A stretch of DNA of 36,823 nt from Clostridium sp. UBA4108 (GTDB taxonomy: Bacteria; Bacillota; Clostridia; Clostridiales; Clostridiaceae), in the NCBI GenBank assembly GCA_002381695.1, contig DFXM01000012.1, positions 6,933 to 43,755 on the forward strand, read 5' to 3'. The position numbers and the translations under genes are program-made. Positions 21,088-28,753 of the stretch are shown here, piece by piece (within the stretch, counting starts at the first letter, position 1; each line of letters starts with the position of its first letter). The notes beneath the pieces were generated by a model. The model ran no database searches. It was not told the origin of the DNA and worked only from the letters and a program-made list of their open reading frames with translations.

Positions 21088-22566
21088 ATGTCTTTAATAA
21101 ATGTTAAGAACCTAACCTTTGCTTATGAAGGTAGCTATGATAATATTTTTGAAAATGTTAGTTTTCAAATTGATACCGATTGGAAATTAGGCTTTACTGG
21201 AAGAAACGGAAGAGGAAAGACTACTTTTCTAAATCTTTTGCTTGGGAAATACGAATATAATGGAAACATTTCAGCGGATGTGACTTTTGAATATTTTCCT
21301 TATGAGGTGCAGCAGCAAAGCAATTTCACCATAGATGTCATAAGGGAGATTAGTCCAGATTCAATGGATTGGGAAATAGTAAAAGAATTATCTTTGTTAG
21401 ATATGGACTACGACGCTTTATATAGACAGTTTTATACACTATCTAAAGGAGAGCAGACCAAAGCATTGTTGGCTGCTATGTTTTTGAAGAAGAACTCCTT
21501 CTTACTTATTGATGAGCCTACCAATCATTTGGATGCTGAAGCTAGGCAAAAACTAAGTAATTACTTGAAAAAAAAGAAAGGATTTATTCTGATTTCACAT
21601 GATAGGTATTTTTTGGATAATTGTGTTGACCATATCCTGTCTATTAATAAAACTAATATTGAAATACAAAAAGGAAATTTTTCTTCATGGTGGAGAAACA
21701 AAGAATTACAAGATGGTTTTGAGTTAGCAGAAAACGAAAAATTGAAAAAGGATATTAACAGACTTTCCAGCTCGGCAAAACGTACATCTACGTGGTCAGA
21801 TAGTGTTGAAAGCAGCAAGTATGGAACTACTAATTCTGGGAGCAAATTAGATAAAGGATATGTTGGACATAAAGCTGCAAAAATGATGAAGCGTGCTAAA
21901 AATATAGAAGCTAGACAACAAAACATGATTGAGGAAAAATCAAAGCTTCTTAAAAATATTGAATCTAATGAAAGCTTAAAAATAGCACCGCTTACTTTCC
22001 ATGATAAAAAGCTTGTAGAACTTACAGATATTGCAATTGAATATGATGATAGAATTGTCTGTGAAGGAGTAAGCTTCACTATAGAGCAAGGTGAAAGAAT
22101 TGTTATTCAAGGAAAGAATGGCAGCGGAAAATCAAGTATATTGAAATTAATTTATGGAGAAGACATTCCCCATAGTGGAGTTGTAAGAAAGAATAATAAG
22201 TTAATCATTTCGTATGTCTCACAAGATACTTCAGATTTATATGGTAACTTATCTGAATATGCAGATAAACACTGTATTGATGAGAGTTTATTTAAATCGA
22301 TACTTAGAAAACTTGATCTTTCAAGAGATCAGTTTGAAAAGAATATTGAAGATTTTAGTGGAGGACAGAAGAAAAAGGTATTGATTGCCAAAAGTTTGTG
22401 TGATCGGGCACATTTGTATATTTGGGATGAACCATTGAATTTTATTGATGTCATTTCTCGTATGCAGATTGAGAAATTGTTAATTGAACATGAACCTACA
22501 ATTTTGTTTGTTGAGCATGATAGTGCATTTTGTGAAAATGTTGCAACAAAAATAATAAAATTGTAA
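21088..22566 (+). CDS. Lsa/CplR-type ABC-F ribosomal protection protein
   Basis: The 492-residue protein has two ABC domains and no membrane spans, as in antibiotic-resistance ABC-Fs. Domain 1: GRNGRGKTT (Walker A, about 38-46), LSKGEQTKALLA (signature), LLIDEPTNHLD (Walker B, about 144-154). A Lys-rich inter-domain linker spans about residues 185-295 and contains the tip that reaches the peptidyl-transferase centre. Domain 2: GKNGSGKSS, FSGGQKKKVLIA, LYIWDEPLNFID. It resembles Lsa proteins and the clostridial CplR group, which dislodge lincosamides, streptogramins A and pleuromutilins. The start is ATG 21088, behind GAGGAGG; the frame upstream to 21049 overlaps the attenuator. Expression is probably drug-induced through the two-part leader. 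Confidence 0.85.
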   Translation: MSLINVKNLTFAYEGSYDNIFENVSFQIDTDWKLGFTGRNGRGKTTFLNLLLGKYEYNGNISADVTFEYFPYEVQQQSNFTIDVIREISPDSMDWEIVKELSLLDMDYDALYRQFYTLSKGEQTKALLAAMFLKKNSFLLIDEPTNHLDAEARQKLSNYLKKKKGFILISHDRYFLDNCVDHILSINKTNIEIQKGNFSSWWRNKELQDGFELAENEKLKKDINRLSSSAKRTSTWSDSVESSKYGTTNSGSKLDKGYVGHKAAKMMKRAKNIEARQQNMIEEKSKLLKNIESNESLKIAPLTFHDKKLVELTDIAIEYDDRIVCEGVSFTIEQGERIVIQGKNGSGKSSILKLIYGEDIPHSGVVRKNNKLIISYVSQDTSDLYGNLSEYADKHCIDESLFKSILRKLDLSRDQFEKNIEDFSGGQKKKVLIAKSLCDRAHLYIWDEPLNFIDVISRMQIEKLLIEHEPTILFVEHDSAFCENVATKIIKL

Positions 22567-22574
22567 AGGTAGAA

Positions 22575-22667
22575 ATGGCAATTAATATGTTTAATGGGAA
22601 TATAAAAGTAACACATAATAGGCTCCATGCAAAGCCAGATGTTTTGGGCGACGCTTGCATGGAGTAG
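22575..22667 (+). CDS. Leader peptide (30 aa) of cfr
   Basis: The ORF starts 8 bases after the ABC-F stop (ATG 22575, with ATG 22587 as an alternative) and ends VTHNRLHAKPDVLGDACME-stop. The ending is homologous to the ABC-F leader peptide (shared T-H, L-H, D, G, M-E-stop at matching spacing). The ribosome site AAAGG is weak, so translation may be coupled to the ABC-F stop. The reading frame covers stem P1 of the following RNA switch. Confidence 0.6.
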   Translation: MAINMFNGNIKVTHNRLHAKPDVLGDACME

Positions 22668-22695
22668 TATAAGTCGCTAATTATACTGGCTTTGC
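22623..22695 (+). ncRNA. Structured attenuator RNA of cfr
   Basis: P1: CTCCATGCAA (22623-22632) with TTGCATGGAG (22655-22664). P2: AGTATAA (22666-22672) with TTATACT (22681-22687), GTCGC in the loop. Competing stem: GCAAAGCCAG (22629-22638) with CTGGCTTTGC (22686-22695), perfect over 10 bp and mutually exclusive with P1 and P2. GGCGAC (22647-22652) can pair with GTCGC (22673-22677). Compared with the ABC-F leader, nearly every pair differs but stays complementary. Confidence 0.65.
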
Positions 22696-22728
22696 TTCTT
22701 AACTATTAATAGTGAGGAGGAAGCCTAC

Positions 22729-23754
22729 ATGAAACAGACAAAAACGAAATATGGAAAAATAAAACAAATAGTATCAAATTTAAAATTACCTGATTATAGA
22801 TACGAACAGCTTACAAAAGCTATTTTTCATCAAAGAATAGATAGTTTTGATGATATGCATATACTACCAAAAGCGTTAAGGATAGCTTTAGTAAATGAGT
22901 TTGGAAATAATGTATCTAGTGTAATACCTGTTTTTTCACAAGATTCTAAACAAGCTCAAAAATTGTTATTCGAATTGACTGATGGAGAAAGAATAGAAGC
23001 TATTGGATTAAAGTATAAACAGGGGTGGGAATCGTTTTGTATTTCTTCCCAATGTGGTTGTGGTTTTGGATGTCGTTTTTGTGCAACGGGAAGTGCTGGA
23101 TTTAAACGCAATCTTACTGCTGATGAGATAACTGACCAATTACTTTATTTCTATTTTAATGACCATAGATTGAATAGTATTTCATTTATGGGAATGGGTG
23201 AGGCTTTTGCAAATCCGGAGTTATTTGATGCAGTAAAAATTTTAACTGATCAAAATTTATTTGGGTTAAGTCAACGAAGAATTACTATTTCAACAATTGG
23301 CATTATACCAGGAATTCAAAGATTGACCAAAGAATTTCCACAAGTGAATCTGGCTTTTTCACTTCATTCACCATTTGAAAGCCAACGAAGCGATTTAATG
23401 CCTATAAATAAAAGATTTCCATTGAATGAGGTAATGAAGACATTAGATGAACATATCATTCATACGGGACGACGAGTGTTTATTGCTTATATTATGCTTG
23501 AAGGAATTAATGATTCGAAAGAACATGCAGAGGCAGTTGTAGGTTTATTGAAAAATCGTGGTTCATGGGAGCATTTATATCACATTGATTTGATACCTTA
23601 TAATTCTACGGACAAAACAACTTTTAAATTTCAATCTTCAAGTGCTATCAAGCAATTTTGCAGTACACTAAAGAAAGCTGGTATTAGTGTAACTGTTAGA
23701 ACACAATTTGGTTCTGAAATTAGTGCTGCTTGCGGACAGTTGTGTTATGAATAA
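22729..23754 (+). CDS. cfr: Cfr-type 23S rRNA (A2503-C8) methyltransferase
   Basis: The 341-residue radical-SAM protein has the Fe-S motif CGFGCRFC (C111, C115, C118) within ESFCISSQCGCGFGCRFCAT, the catalytic cysteines C104 and C335 (SAACGQL), SISFMGMGEAFANP, RRITISTIGIIPGI and FSLHSPFESQRSDLMPINKR. The short N-terminus (TKYGKIKQ) and the CISSQCGC context match Cfr rather than housekeeping RlmN. I recall it as closest to clostridial Cfr variants such as Cfr(C); this was not checked. It methylates C8 of A2503 and gives resistance to phenicols, lincosamides, oxazolidinones, pleuromutilins and streptogramin A. GAGGAGG precedes the ATG. It follows the ABC-F gene on the same strand with its own attenuator. 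Confidence 0.88.
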   Translation: MKQTKTKYGKIKQIVSNLKLPDYRYEQLTKAIFHQRIDSFDDMHILPKALRIALVNEFGNNVSSVIPVFSQDSKQAQKLLFELTDGERIEAIGLKYKQGWESFCISSQCGCGFGCRFCATGSAGFKRNLTADEITDQLLYFYFNDHRLNSISFMGMGEAFANPELFDAVKILTDQNLFGLSQRRITISTIGIIPGIQRLTKEFPQVNLAFSLHSPFESQRSDLMPINKRFPLNEVMKTLDEHIIHTGRRVFIAYIMLEGINDSKEHAEAVVGLLKNRGSWEHLYHIDLIPYNSTDKTTFKFQSSSAIKQFCSTLKKAGISVTVRTQFGSEISAACGQLCYE

Positions 23755-23851
23755 GTTAGTGAAAAAAGCTCAAAAAGGTAATGATAAAGCCTTTTTGAAG
23801 CTTTTTCAAACATTGGAGATGACGGAGATAATTTCTATAACATGCAGATAA
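23747..23851 (+). pseudogene. ECF sigma factor N-terminal fragment
   Basis: A 34-codon frame overlapping the end of cfr reads MNKLVKKAQKGNDKAFLKLF then QTLEMTEI. The first 20 residues match the usual start of small ECF sigma factors (region 2.1). The rest is missing. The truncated anti-sigma-like fragment at 29684-29767 may be the other end of the same lost operon. Confidence 0.45.
23762..23806 (+). terminator. Terminator after cfr
   Basis: AAAAAGCTCAAAAAGG (23763-23778) pairs with CCTTTTTGAAGCTTTTT (23790-23806) around a short loop, with the T run inside the 3' arm. It overlaps the sigma-factor fragment. Confidence 0.55.
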
Positions 23852-23876
23852 ATTAGAATTTAGAGAGGTATAAGTG

Positions 23877-24410
23877 ATGGAATATATTATGGATTTTTTG
23901 ATATTAGGAGTAATTTATTTTGCTTTCTTTTTTAAGCGATGGAGAACAAAAAGTAAAGACAAATTCTTGGTTTTTAACTTACTATATTTGTATATCTGTT
24001 TGGTATTATTTGTGACACTAATGCCATTCAGACTTCCTATATCTGGTATTATGGGTACAAACAATTTATTTTTACAAACAATCAATTGGATTCCGTTTCG
24101 TGATTTAGTTCAAAACTACGGAAATGCTTTGCGTGAGGTTGTTCTCAATGTCATTATGATGATGCCTTTTGGTTTTCTTGTACCTCTTGTTAAAAAAAGA
24201 AATGTTTTTTGCATTGCTGCATGGGCATTTGCATTCAGTTTGTCCATTGAAACCATGCAATTGCTCTATATTTGGGCAGGCAGTCGTGGAAGCAGGGTAT
24301 TTGATGTTACAGATTTAATTACAAATACCTTTGGCGGAATCATTGGCTATGCGCTATATCTGGTATTTAGACCTATATCGCAAAAGGTATTAGAGCAACT
24401 GAAATCATAA
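23877..24410 (+). CDS. VanZ-like membrane protein
   Basis: The 177-residue protein has about four to five membrane spans and the VanZ pattern: FVTLMPFRLP after span two, INWIPFRDLV (about residues 79-88), LREVVLNVIMMMPFGFLVPL (about 96-115), the SLSIETMQLLY segment and SRVFDVTDLITNTFGGIIGY (about 144-163). VanZ of the vancomycin cluster gives low-level teicoplanin resistance, and relatives in clostridia reduce susceptibility to lipoglycopeptides and some ribosome drugs; the mechanism is unclear. ATG 23877 fits the AGAGAGG site; a GTG one codon earlier is possible. It lies after cfr and may share the resistance theme. Confidence 0.78.
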   Translation: MEYIMDFLILGVIYFAFFFKRWRTKSKDKFLVFNLLYLYICLVLFVTLMPFRLPISGIMGTNNLFLQTINWIPFRDLVQNYGNALREVVLNVIMMMPFGFLVPLVKKRNVFCIAAWAFAFSLSIETMQLLYIWAGSRGSRVFDVTDLITNTFGGIIGYALYLVFRPISQKVLEQLKS

Positions 24411-24442
24411 AGGGAAAAGTACAGAACAGGAGGTGGCTTTTT

Positions 24443-25663
24443 TTGAACAACTATATTGGGTTTTTAATCCGTCAATCCCGACTAAAGCAAAATATTTCTC
24501 AGGATGGACTCTGCAAAGGTATTTGCGCCCCATCCTATCTTTGTAAAATCGAACAGGGGCAAGTAGATGCAAGTGCAGATATTATTGACCACCTGTTTGC
24601 CGCTCTTGGTATTTCATATTATCGGGACGAAACATTTTTAGTTGAAGCAAAAGAACATTTCGACAATTTTTTCTCCCTGTTGGATGCGGATGAAGCTTTC
24701 CATATGGAAAGTGAGTATTTTTCTCGATATGGGCAGCAATTGGAAAACAGCGAATTACATTTGCATTACCATCTTTATTTGCTGTTTTTCAACATTCATA
24801 CAAGGAATAAGGAAAGTGCTGGAGCAGAGCAAGCCTATCTGCAACAGTTTATTAAGTATATGGATGAAAACCAAAAGGCCAGATACTATCTGGGCGCTGC
24901 TCAAAATATTGGTTATACAGAAGAAGCAGTACAATTGCTTCTGGAAGCCGCTCGACATGGAGACAACAGTCTAATCTACTACCAAATGGCTACTGTATTT
25001 TACCATATCGGTCAGTATAGCGAGAGTATCGAAAAAGCTGAAAAAGCCTACCGGTTAGCTTCAGATGAAGGAAATCCTTCGGTTTTAATTGGCGCAAGTT
25101 TTCTTCTTGGCTCTTGCTATTGCAATCATCGTGACATAGCCGTTTCTAAGAAATATTATGAGCGGGCGATTGCTTTAACCAGAGGATATAAAATCCAAGT
25201 AAAAAGCTATGCTTATTATAATTTAGGAACGGCTTATCTCAGCTGCCAGTATTATGAAGAAGCACTTTACTACTTGTTCAACGCAGGAGATTTGGAAGAT
25301 GAGGCGTATCACAATGTGATGCTATATCAGAAGTTGTCCATTCTTTACACGCAAACAGGGAATGTCAAAAAGGCTGCTGAACAGTTGGGATTGGCAAAGG
25401 AATGCCTGGCTGTTTCCCAAGTGGAGACAAAAGAATATTCATTGTATGAACAGATGATCTGTTTTGCAGAATTTTTGCAGAATAAAGATTATCTTGACTC
25501 TGACAAGTATGAAGCTGTATTAAAAGCACTCTACGAACAGGTTGATAAGCCATTTGGATTTGGTTTCAGGCGGTTTTATGGAGCTTTCTTGGTGCAACTA
25601 TATAAATACCAACGAAAATACAAAGAGGCACTGCGAGTTAAAGAAGAAATGGATATTTCCTAA
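24443..25663 (+). CDS. XRE-type regulator with TPR domain (Rgg/PlcR-like architecture)
   Basis: The 406-residue protein begins with an XRE helix-turn-helix (IGFLIRQSRLKQNISQDGLC, then APSYLCKIEQGQVDASADII; about residues 5-60). The rest is a chain of helical hairpins of TPR type from about residue 100 to the end, e.g. YYQMATVFYHIGQYSESIEK and YYNLGTAYLSCQYYEEALYY. This is the layout of RRNPP regulators, many of which respond to secreted peptides. No small peptide gene is evident next to it. The start codon is TTG behind AGGAGGTGG. Composition is GC-richer than cfr or the ABC-F gene, so it was probably acquired separately. A strong terminator follows at 25689. Confidence 0.78.
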   Translation: MNNYIGFLIRQSRLKQNISQDGLCKGICAPSYLCKIEQGQVDASADIIDHLFAALGISYYRDETFLVEAKEHFDNFFSLLDADEAFHMESEYFSRYGQQLENSELHLHYHLYLLFFNIHTRNKESAGAEQAYLQQFIKYMDENQKARYYLGAAQNIGYTEEAVQLLLEAARHGDNSLIYYQMATVFYHIGQYSESIEKAEKAYRLASDEGNPSVLIGASFLLGSCYCNHRDIAVSKKYYERAIALTRGYKIQVKSYAYYNLGTAYLSCQYYEEALYYLFNAGDLEDEAYHNVMLYQKLSILYTQTGNVKKAAEQLGLAKECLAVSQVETKEYSLYEQMICFAEFLQNKDYLDSDKYEAVLKALYEQVDKPFGFGFRRFYGAFLVQLYKYQRKYKEALRVKEEMDIS

Positions 25664-25688
25664 AAGGGAAGAAAAAATGGAATTAAGT

Positions 25689-25732
25689 GAGGGTGTATAA
25701 GTGAATATTTCTCATATACACCCTCTTTTTTA
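25689..25732 (+). terminator. Rho-independent terminator
   Basis: GAGGGTGTATA (25689-25699) pairs perfectly with TATACACCCTC (25715-25725), followed by seven T. Confidence 0.85.
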
Positions 25733-25844
25733 AAGCCTAAAATAGATGTTATAATAATATAGTAGGCAAGGAAAGAAGTGTTGATTATACAACAGAAAGC
25801 TACGGTAAAAATAAGCTGAAATAAAAATCAGGAGGATATCATTG

Positions 25845-26399
25845 ATGAAAAAAGAAGGACATACATGGACGAAAGATGGTTATGTTTTGCGTTTGGCACA
25901 GGCGGCAGATGCCGAGGAATACTATAGGCAGAATTTTAACCCCTTGGACGGGGAAGTGGCACGGCTCACTGGCTGCAAAACAGAGTTTACATATGATGAA
26001 GTGGTAAACTTTTTTCTGAAATGCTTGGAAGCAGATGACCGATACGATTTCTTGATTATTGCGCCAGATGGTCGCATCATTGGCGAGAGCGTAATCAATG
26101 AGATTGATTGGGAGGCCCGAAGTGCGAATTACCGCATCGGCATTTTCCATTCTAATGAGCGCGGGAGAGGCATTGGCTCCTGGACAGTGAAAATGACCAG
26201 AGATTTTGCCTTTGAAAAGCTGAAGCTACACAGGTTGGAACTGGATGTATTTTCGTTCAATACCCGTGCGGAAAAGGCTTATCTTGCTGCTGGCTTCAAG
26301 CGGGAGGGTGTACTGCGTGACGCTGTATGGGATGGAAAAGAATATGCTGATGAGATTTTGATGGCAATTCTTGAGGATGAATGGAGAGAAATTAAGTAG
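25845..26399 (+). CDS. RimJ/RimL-type GNAT acetyltransferase
   Basis: The 184-residue protein shows GNAT features: GYVLRLAQAADAEEYYRQNF at the N-terminus, RIIGESVINEIDWEARSANYR, IGIFHSNERGRGIGSWTVKM with the R-G-R-G-I-G acetyl-CoA loop (about residues 98-117), and LELDVFSFNTRAEKAYLAAGFKREGVLRDA, quoted over 26236-26325. It belongs with ribosomal-protein or spermidine/diamine acetyltransferase relatives; the substrate is unknown. ATG 25845 is chosen; TTG 25842 is possible behind AGGAGG. The gene is among the GC-richest in the window. It is flanked by terminators on both sides, a self-contained unit. Confidence 0.82.
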   Translation: MKKEGHTWTKDGYVLRLAQAADAEEYYRQNFNPLDGEVARLTGCKTEFTYDEVVNFFLKCLEADDRYDFLIIAPDGRIIGESVINEIDWEARSANYRIGIFHSNERGRGIGSWTVKMTRDFAFEKLKLHRLELDVFSFNTRAEKAYLAAGFKREGVLRDAVWDGKEYADEILMAILEDEWREIK

Positions 26400-26477
26400 T
26401 TTTGTAAGTGACAAATTCCAGCTTGTGGGTGAGTTTATGGGAATATACTTTAGATAAAAACTTAATATGAAATTAAT

Positions 26478-26528
26478 AGGCTAAGTTTTAGGGCGACTTC
26501 AATGACTGATAGACTTAGCCTTTTTTTA
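26478..26528 (+). terminator. Rho-independent terminator
   Basis: AGGCTAAGT (26478-26486) pairs with ACTTAGCCT (26513-26521), followed by a T run. The loop is about 26 bases. Confidence 0.7.
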
Positions 26529-26626
26529 TACTCAAGTAAAAAAACTTACTATTTTGGGGCTTTTCATTTTACAACTCTATAATATTATAATGATAATATT
26601 ATATTTAAAAAAGGAGGTGAATCATT

Positions 26627-27280
26627 ATGGCAGCAATTTTGATTGTTGAGGATGAAATATCAATCAACGAGTTAGTGAAAAGGAATTTGCAACTTGTTGG
26701 ACATCGCTGCACTTCTGTGTTTGATGGGAAAACTGCTATTTCTGAAATAGAAGATCATACATATGATTTAATAATTTTAGATATTATGTTACCTGAATTT
26801 GATGGGTTTGAAGTTTTCCAAAAGGTACAAGAAACTCCTACAATCTTCTTAACAGCACGGAATAGTTTATCGGACCGCATAAAGGGTTTCACCATGGGAG
26901 CTGACGATTATTTAACAAAGCCCTTTGAAATGATGGAGCTATTGGCCCGCGTAGAAGCAGTATTGCGACGAACACAAAAAAATAAAAGCTGCTTTGAAGC
27001 CGAGGCTGTGAGGATTGATTTTGATAGTCATCAAGTATTTTATATGGAAGAACTTGTGGAGTGTACCCCGAAAGAATATGAATTGTTAGTGGTGTTGGTA
27101 AATAACCGTAATATTGCATTATCCAGAGAAAGACTTCTAGAGCTTGTGTGGGGCTATGATTATGAGGGTGATACTCGAACGATTGATGTTCACATACAAA
27201 AACTACGAAAAAAATTAGGGTGGGAGAATGCCATAAAAACCGTCTACAAATTGGGTTATCGTCTGGAGGTAGGCCTATGA
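26627..27280 (+). CDS. OmpR/PhoB-family response regulator
   Basis: The 217-residue protein has a receiver domain with the acidic pair E8-D9, phospho-acceptor D52 in LIILDIMLP, switch threonine in IFLTARN and lysine in DDYLTKPFE. An OmpR-type winged helix follows, ending in TIDVHIQKLRKKLGWENAIK and TVYKLGYRLE. AAGGAGG is placed before the ATG. Its stop codon overlaps the kinase start (ATGA), so the two are translationally coupled. The third gene of the operon encodes an exported PepSY-like protein, suggesting a system that senses an envelope condition. The targets are unknown. Confidence 0.88.
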   Translation: MAAILIVEDEISINELVKRNLQLVGHRCTSVFDGKTAISEIEDHTYDLIILDIMLPEFDGFEVFQKVQETPTIFLTARNSLSDRIKGFTMGADDYLTKPFEMMELLARVEAVLRRTQKNKSCFEAEAVRIDFDSHQVFYMEELVECTPKEYELLVVLVNNRNIALSRERLLELVWGYDYEGDTRTIDVHIQKLRKKLGWENAIKTVYKLGYRLEVGL

Positions 27281-28740
27281 AACACCGAACCTTTTTAGCA
27301 ACCATTATGCTTTTTCTGCTATCCTTCAATCTTGGGATATTTATGATTTCTGTAACTACATTCAAAGATACTGTTAATCGGGTAAAGGAAAAAAGCCTTG
27401 AAGAACATTATTTTATAACGTCTGCCCTTATAAAGGATTTTAATGCTATGAAAAGCCGCGGAATTGATGTTGAAGGTTCTATAAATTCTCTACTACAGCC
27501 ATACAGTTATTTATCCGAAGATAAAAAGGTTAAATTGGCACTTTACAAGAGTAATGAGCTTGTATATTCCAATCGGCTGGAAATAGTATTGCAGAGCAAT
27601 TTTTTGGAACCGCCAGAGGGCGGAAGTCGTTTGAGCTCTATACAAAAATCAGATGAAAGTACCTATGTAATTGTTTCAGGAAAGCTTCCTGCACCTTATG
27701 ATTATTATACAATGGTTTATCTTTATGATACCACAGATGTCATCACCTCATGGAAACAAATGAAAAACATGCTGTTTTTCGTGGGAGTTATTCTTTCCAG
27801 TTTATTTGCATTAGGTCTTCTTTTATTGCTTAATCGAATATTCAAGCCCCTATCGCAGATTTCTCAAACCTCGCGTAAAATCGCGGCTGGTGCATATGAT
27901 ACCAGGCTGCAGGTATCTGGGGATAATGAGCTTTCTGAAATGGCACAAAGTTTCAATCACATGGCGGAGGAAATCCAGCGTCAAATTACAGAGCTTATTA
28001 CCACCGCAGAAAAAAAACAGCAGTTTATTGATAATTTTGCCCATGAGCTTCGTACGCCTCTAACTGCGATCTACGGATATGCGGAATATATGCAAAAGGC
28101 TACCATGACTGAGGATGACAGACTATCCGCTATCAATTATATTATGTCAGAAAGTCGGCGTTTGCAGACAATGGCCTATCAATTACTTGAACTAGCAAAC
28201 CTTAAAAACGATCGGATAGCCTGGGAAGTACAAAACGTATCTGGACTTTTTCAATCTGTCAAACAGACCTTGTATAATAAGATTACCGAAAAAGAAATTC
28301 AAATAGAATTTTTTTGTGAAATAGATGTTATTTGGGGAGATGCCTGTTTACTGGAAAGTCTGTTTCTCAATTTCATTGACAATGCAATAAAGGCCTGCGG
28401 TATGGGGGGACATATCATAGTCCGTGCTGCTATAGAATCCGGAAAGAAAACTGTTTGTATCCAGGATAACGGAAAAGGTATGACCTCCGAAGTACTCCAG
28501 CGTATTACAGAGCCCTTTTATCGTGCAGAGAAATCACGAAACCGCAGGGACGGTGGCGCTGGATTAGGACTTGCCATATGTAAACAGATTGTCTTGAGTC
28601 ACGGTGCGGAGTTAGAATTTATAAGCCATCCCGGTGAAGGAACCACAGTAAGAATAAATTTCACAACTTCAAAACAACTTGATGATGATTCTATAATCCA
28701 ACCCTTTTATACTGTTTATTGTGATCACAAAAAACTATGA
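27277..28740 (+). CDS. Membrane sensor histidine kinase
   Basis: The 487-residue protein has a first membrane span at about residues 6-28, an extracytoplasmic sensor of about 135 residues, a second span at about 165-187, a HAMP domain (FKPLSQISQTSRKIAAGAYD onward), the H-box FIDNFAHELRTPLTAIYGYA with phospho-acceptor H256, N-box FLNFIDNAIKA, G1 IQDNGKGM and G2 GGAGLGLAICKQI. It is paired with the response regulator upstream and overlaps it by 4 bases. The start is ATG 27277 behind GGAGG. The last 15 residues after the catalytic domain (IIQPFYTVYCDHKKL) are an unusual extension. Confidence 0.88.
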   Translation: MKHRTFLATIMLFLLSFNLGIFMISVTTFKDTVNRVKEKSLEEHYFITSALIKDFNAMKSRGIDVEGSINSLLQPYSYLSEDKKVKLALYKSNELVYSNRLEIVLQSNFLEPPEGGSRLSSIQKSDESTYVIVSGKLPAPYDYYTMVYLYDTTDVITSWKQMKNMLFFVGVILSSLFALGLLLLLNRIFKPLSQISQTSRKIAAGAYDTRLQVSGDNELSEMAQSFNHMAEEIQRQITELITTAEKKQQFIDNFAHELRTPLTAIYGYAEYMQKATMTEDDRLSAINYIMSESRRLQTMAYQLLELANLKNDRIAWEVQNVSGLFQSVKQTLYNKITEKEIQIEFFCEIDVIWGDACLLESLFLNFIDNAIKACGMGGHIIVRAAIESGKKTVCIQDNGKGMTSEVLQRITEPFYRAEKSRNRRDGGAGLGLAICKQIVLSHGAELEFISHPGEGTTVRINFTTSKQLDDDSIIQPFYTVYCDHKKL

Positions 28741-28753
28741 AGGAGAGATTCAG

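Noticed and set aside
22729..23754. Housekeeping RlmN instead of Cfr
   Set aside because: The short N-terminus, ESFCISSQCGC context and C-terminal SAACGQL follow Cfr, and the gene sits with a resistance ABC-F under a drug-type leader.
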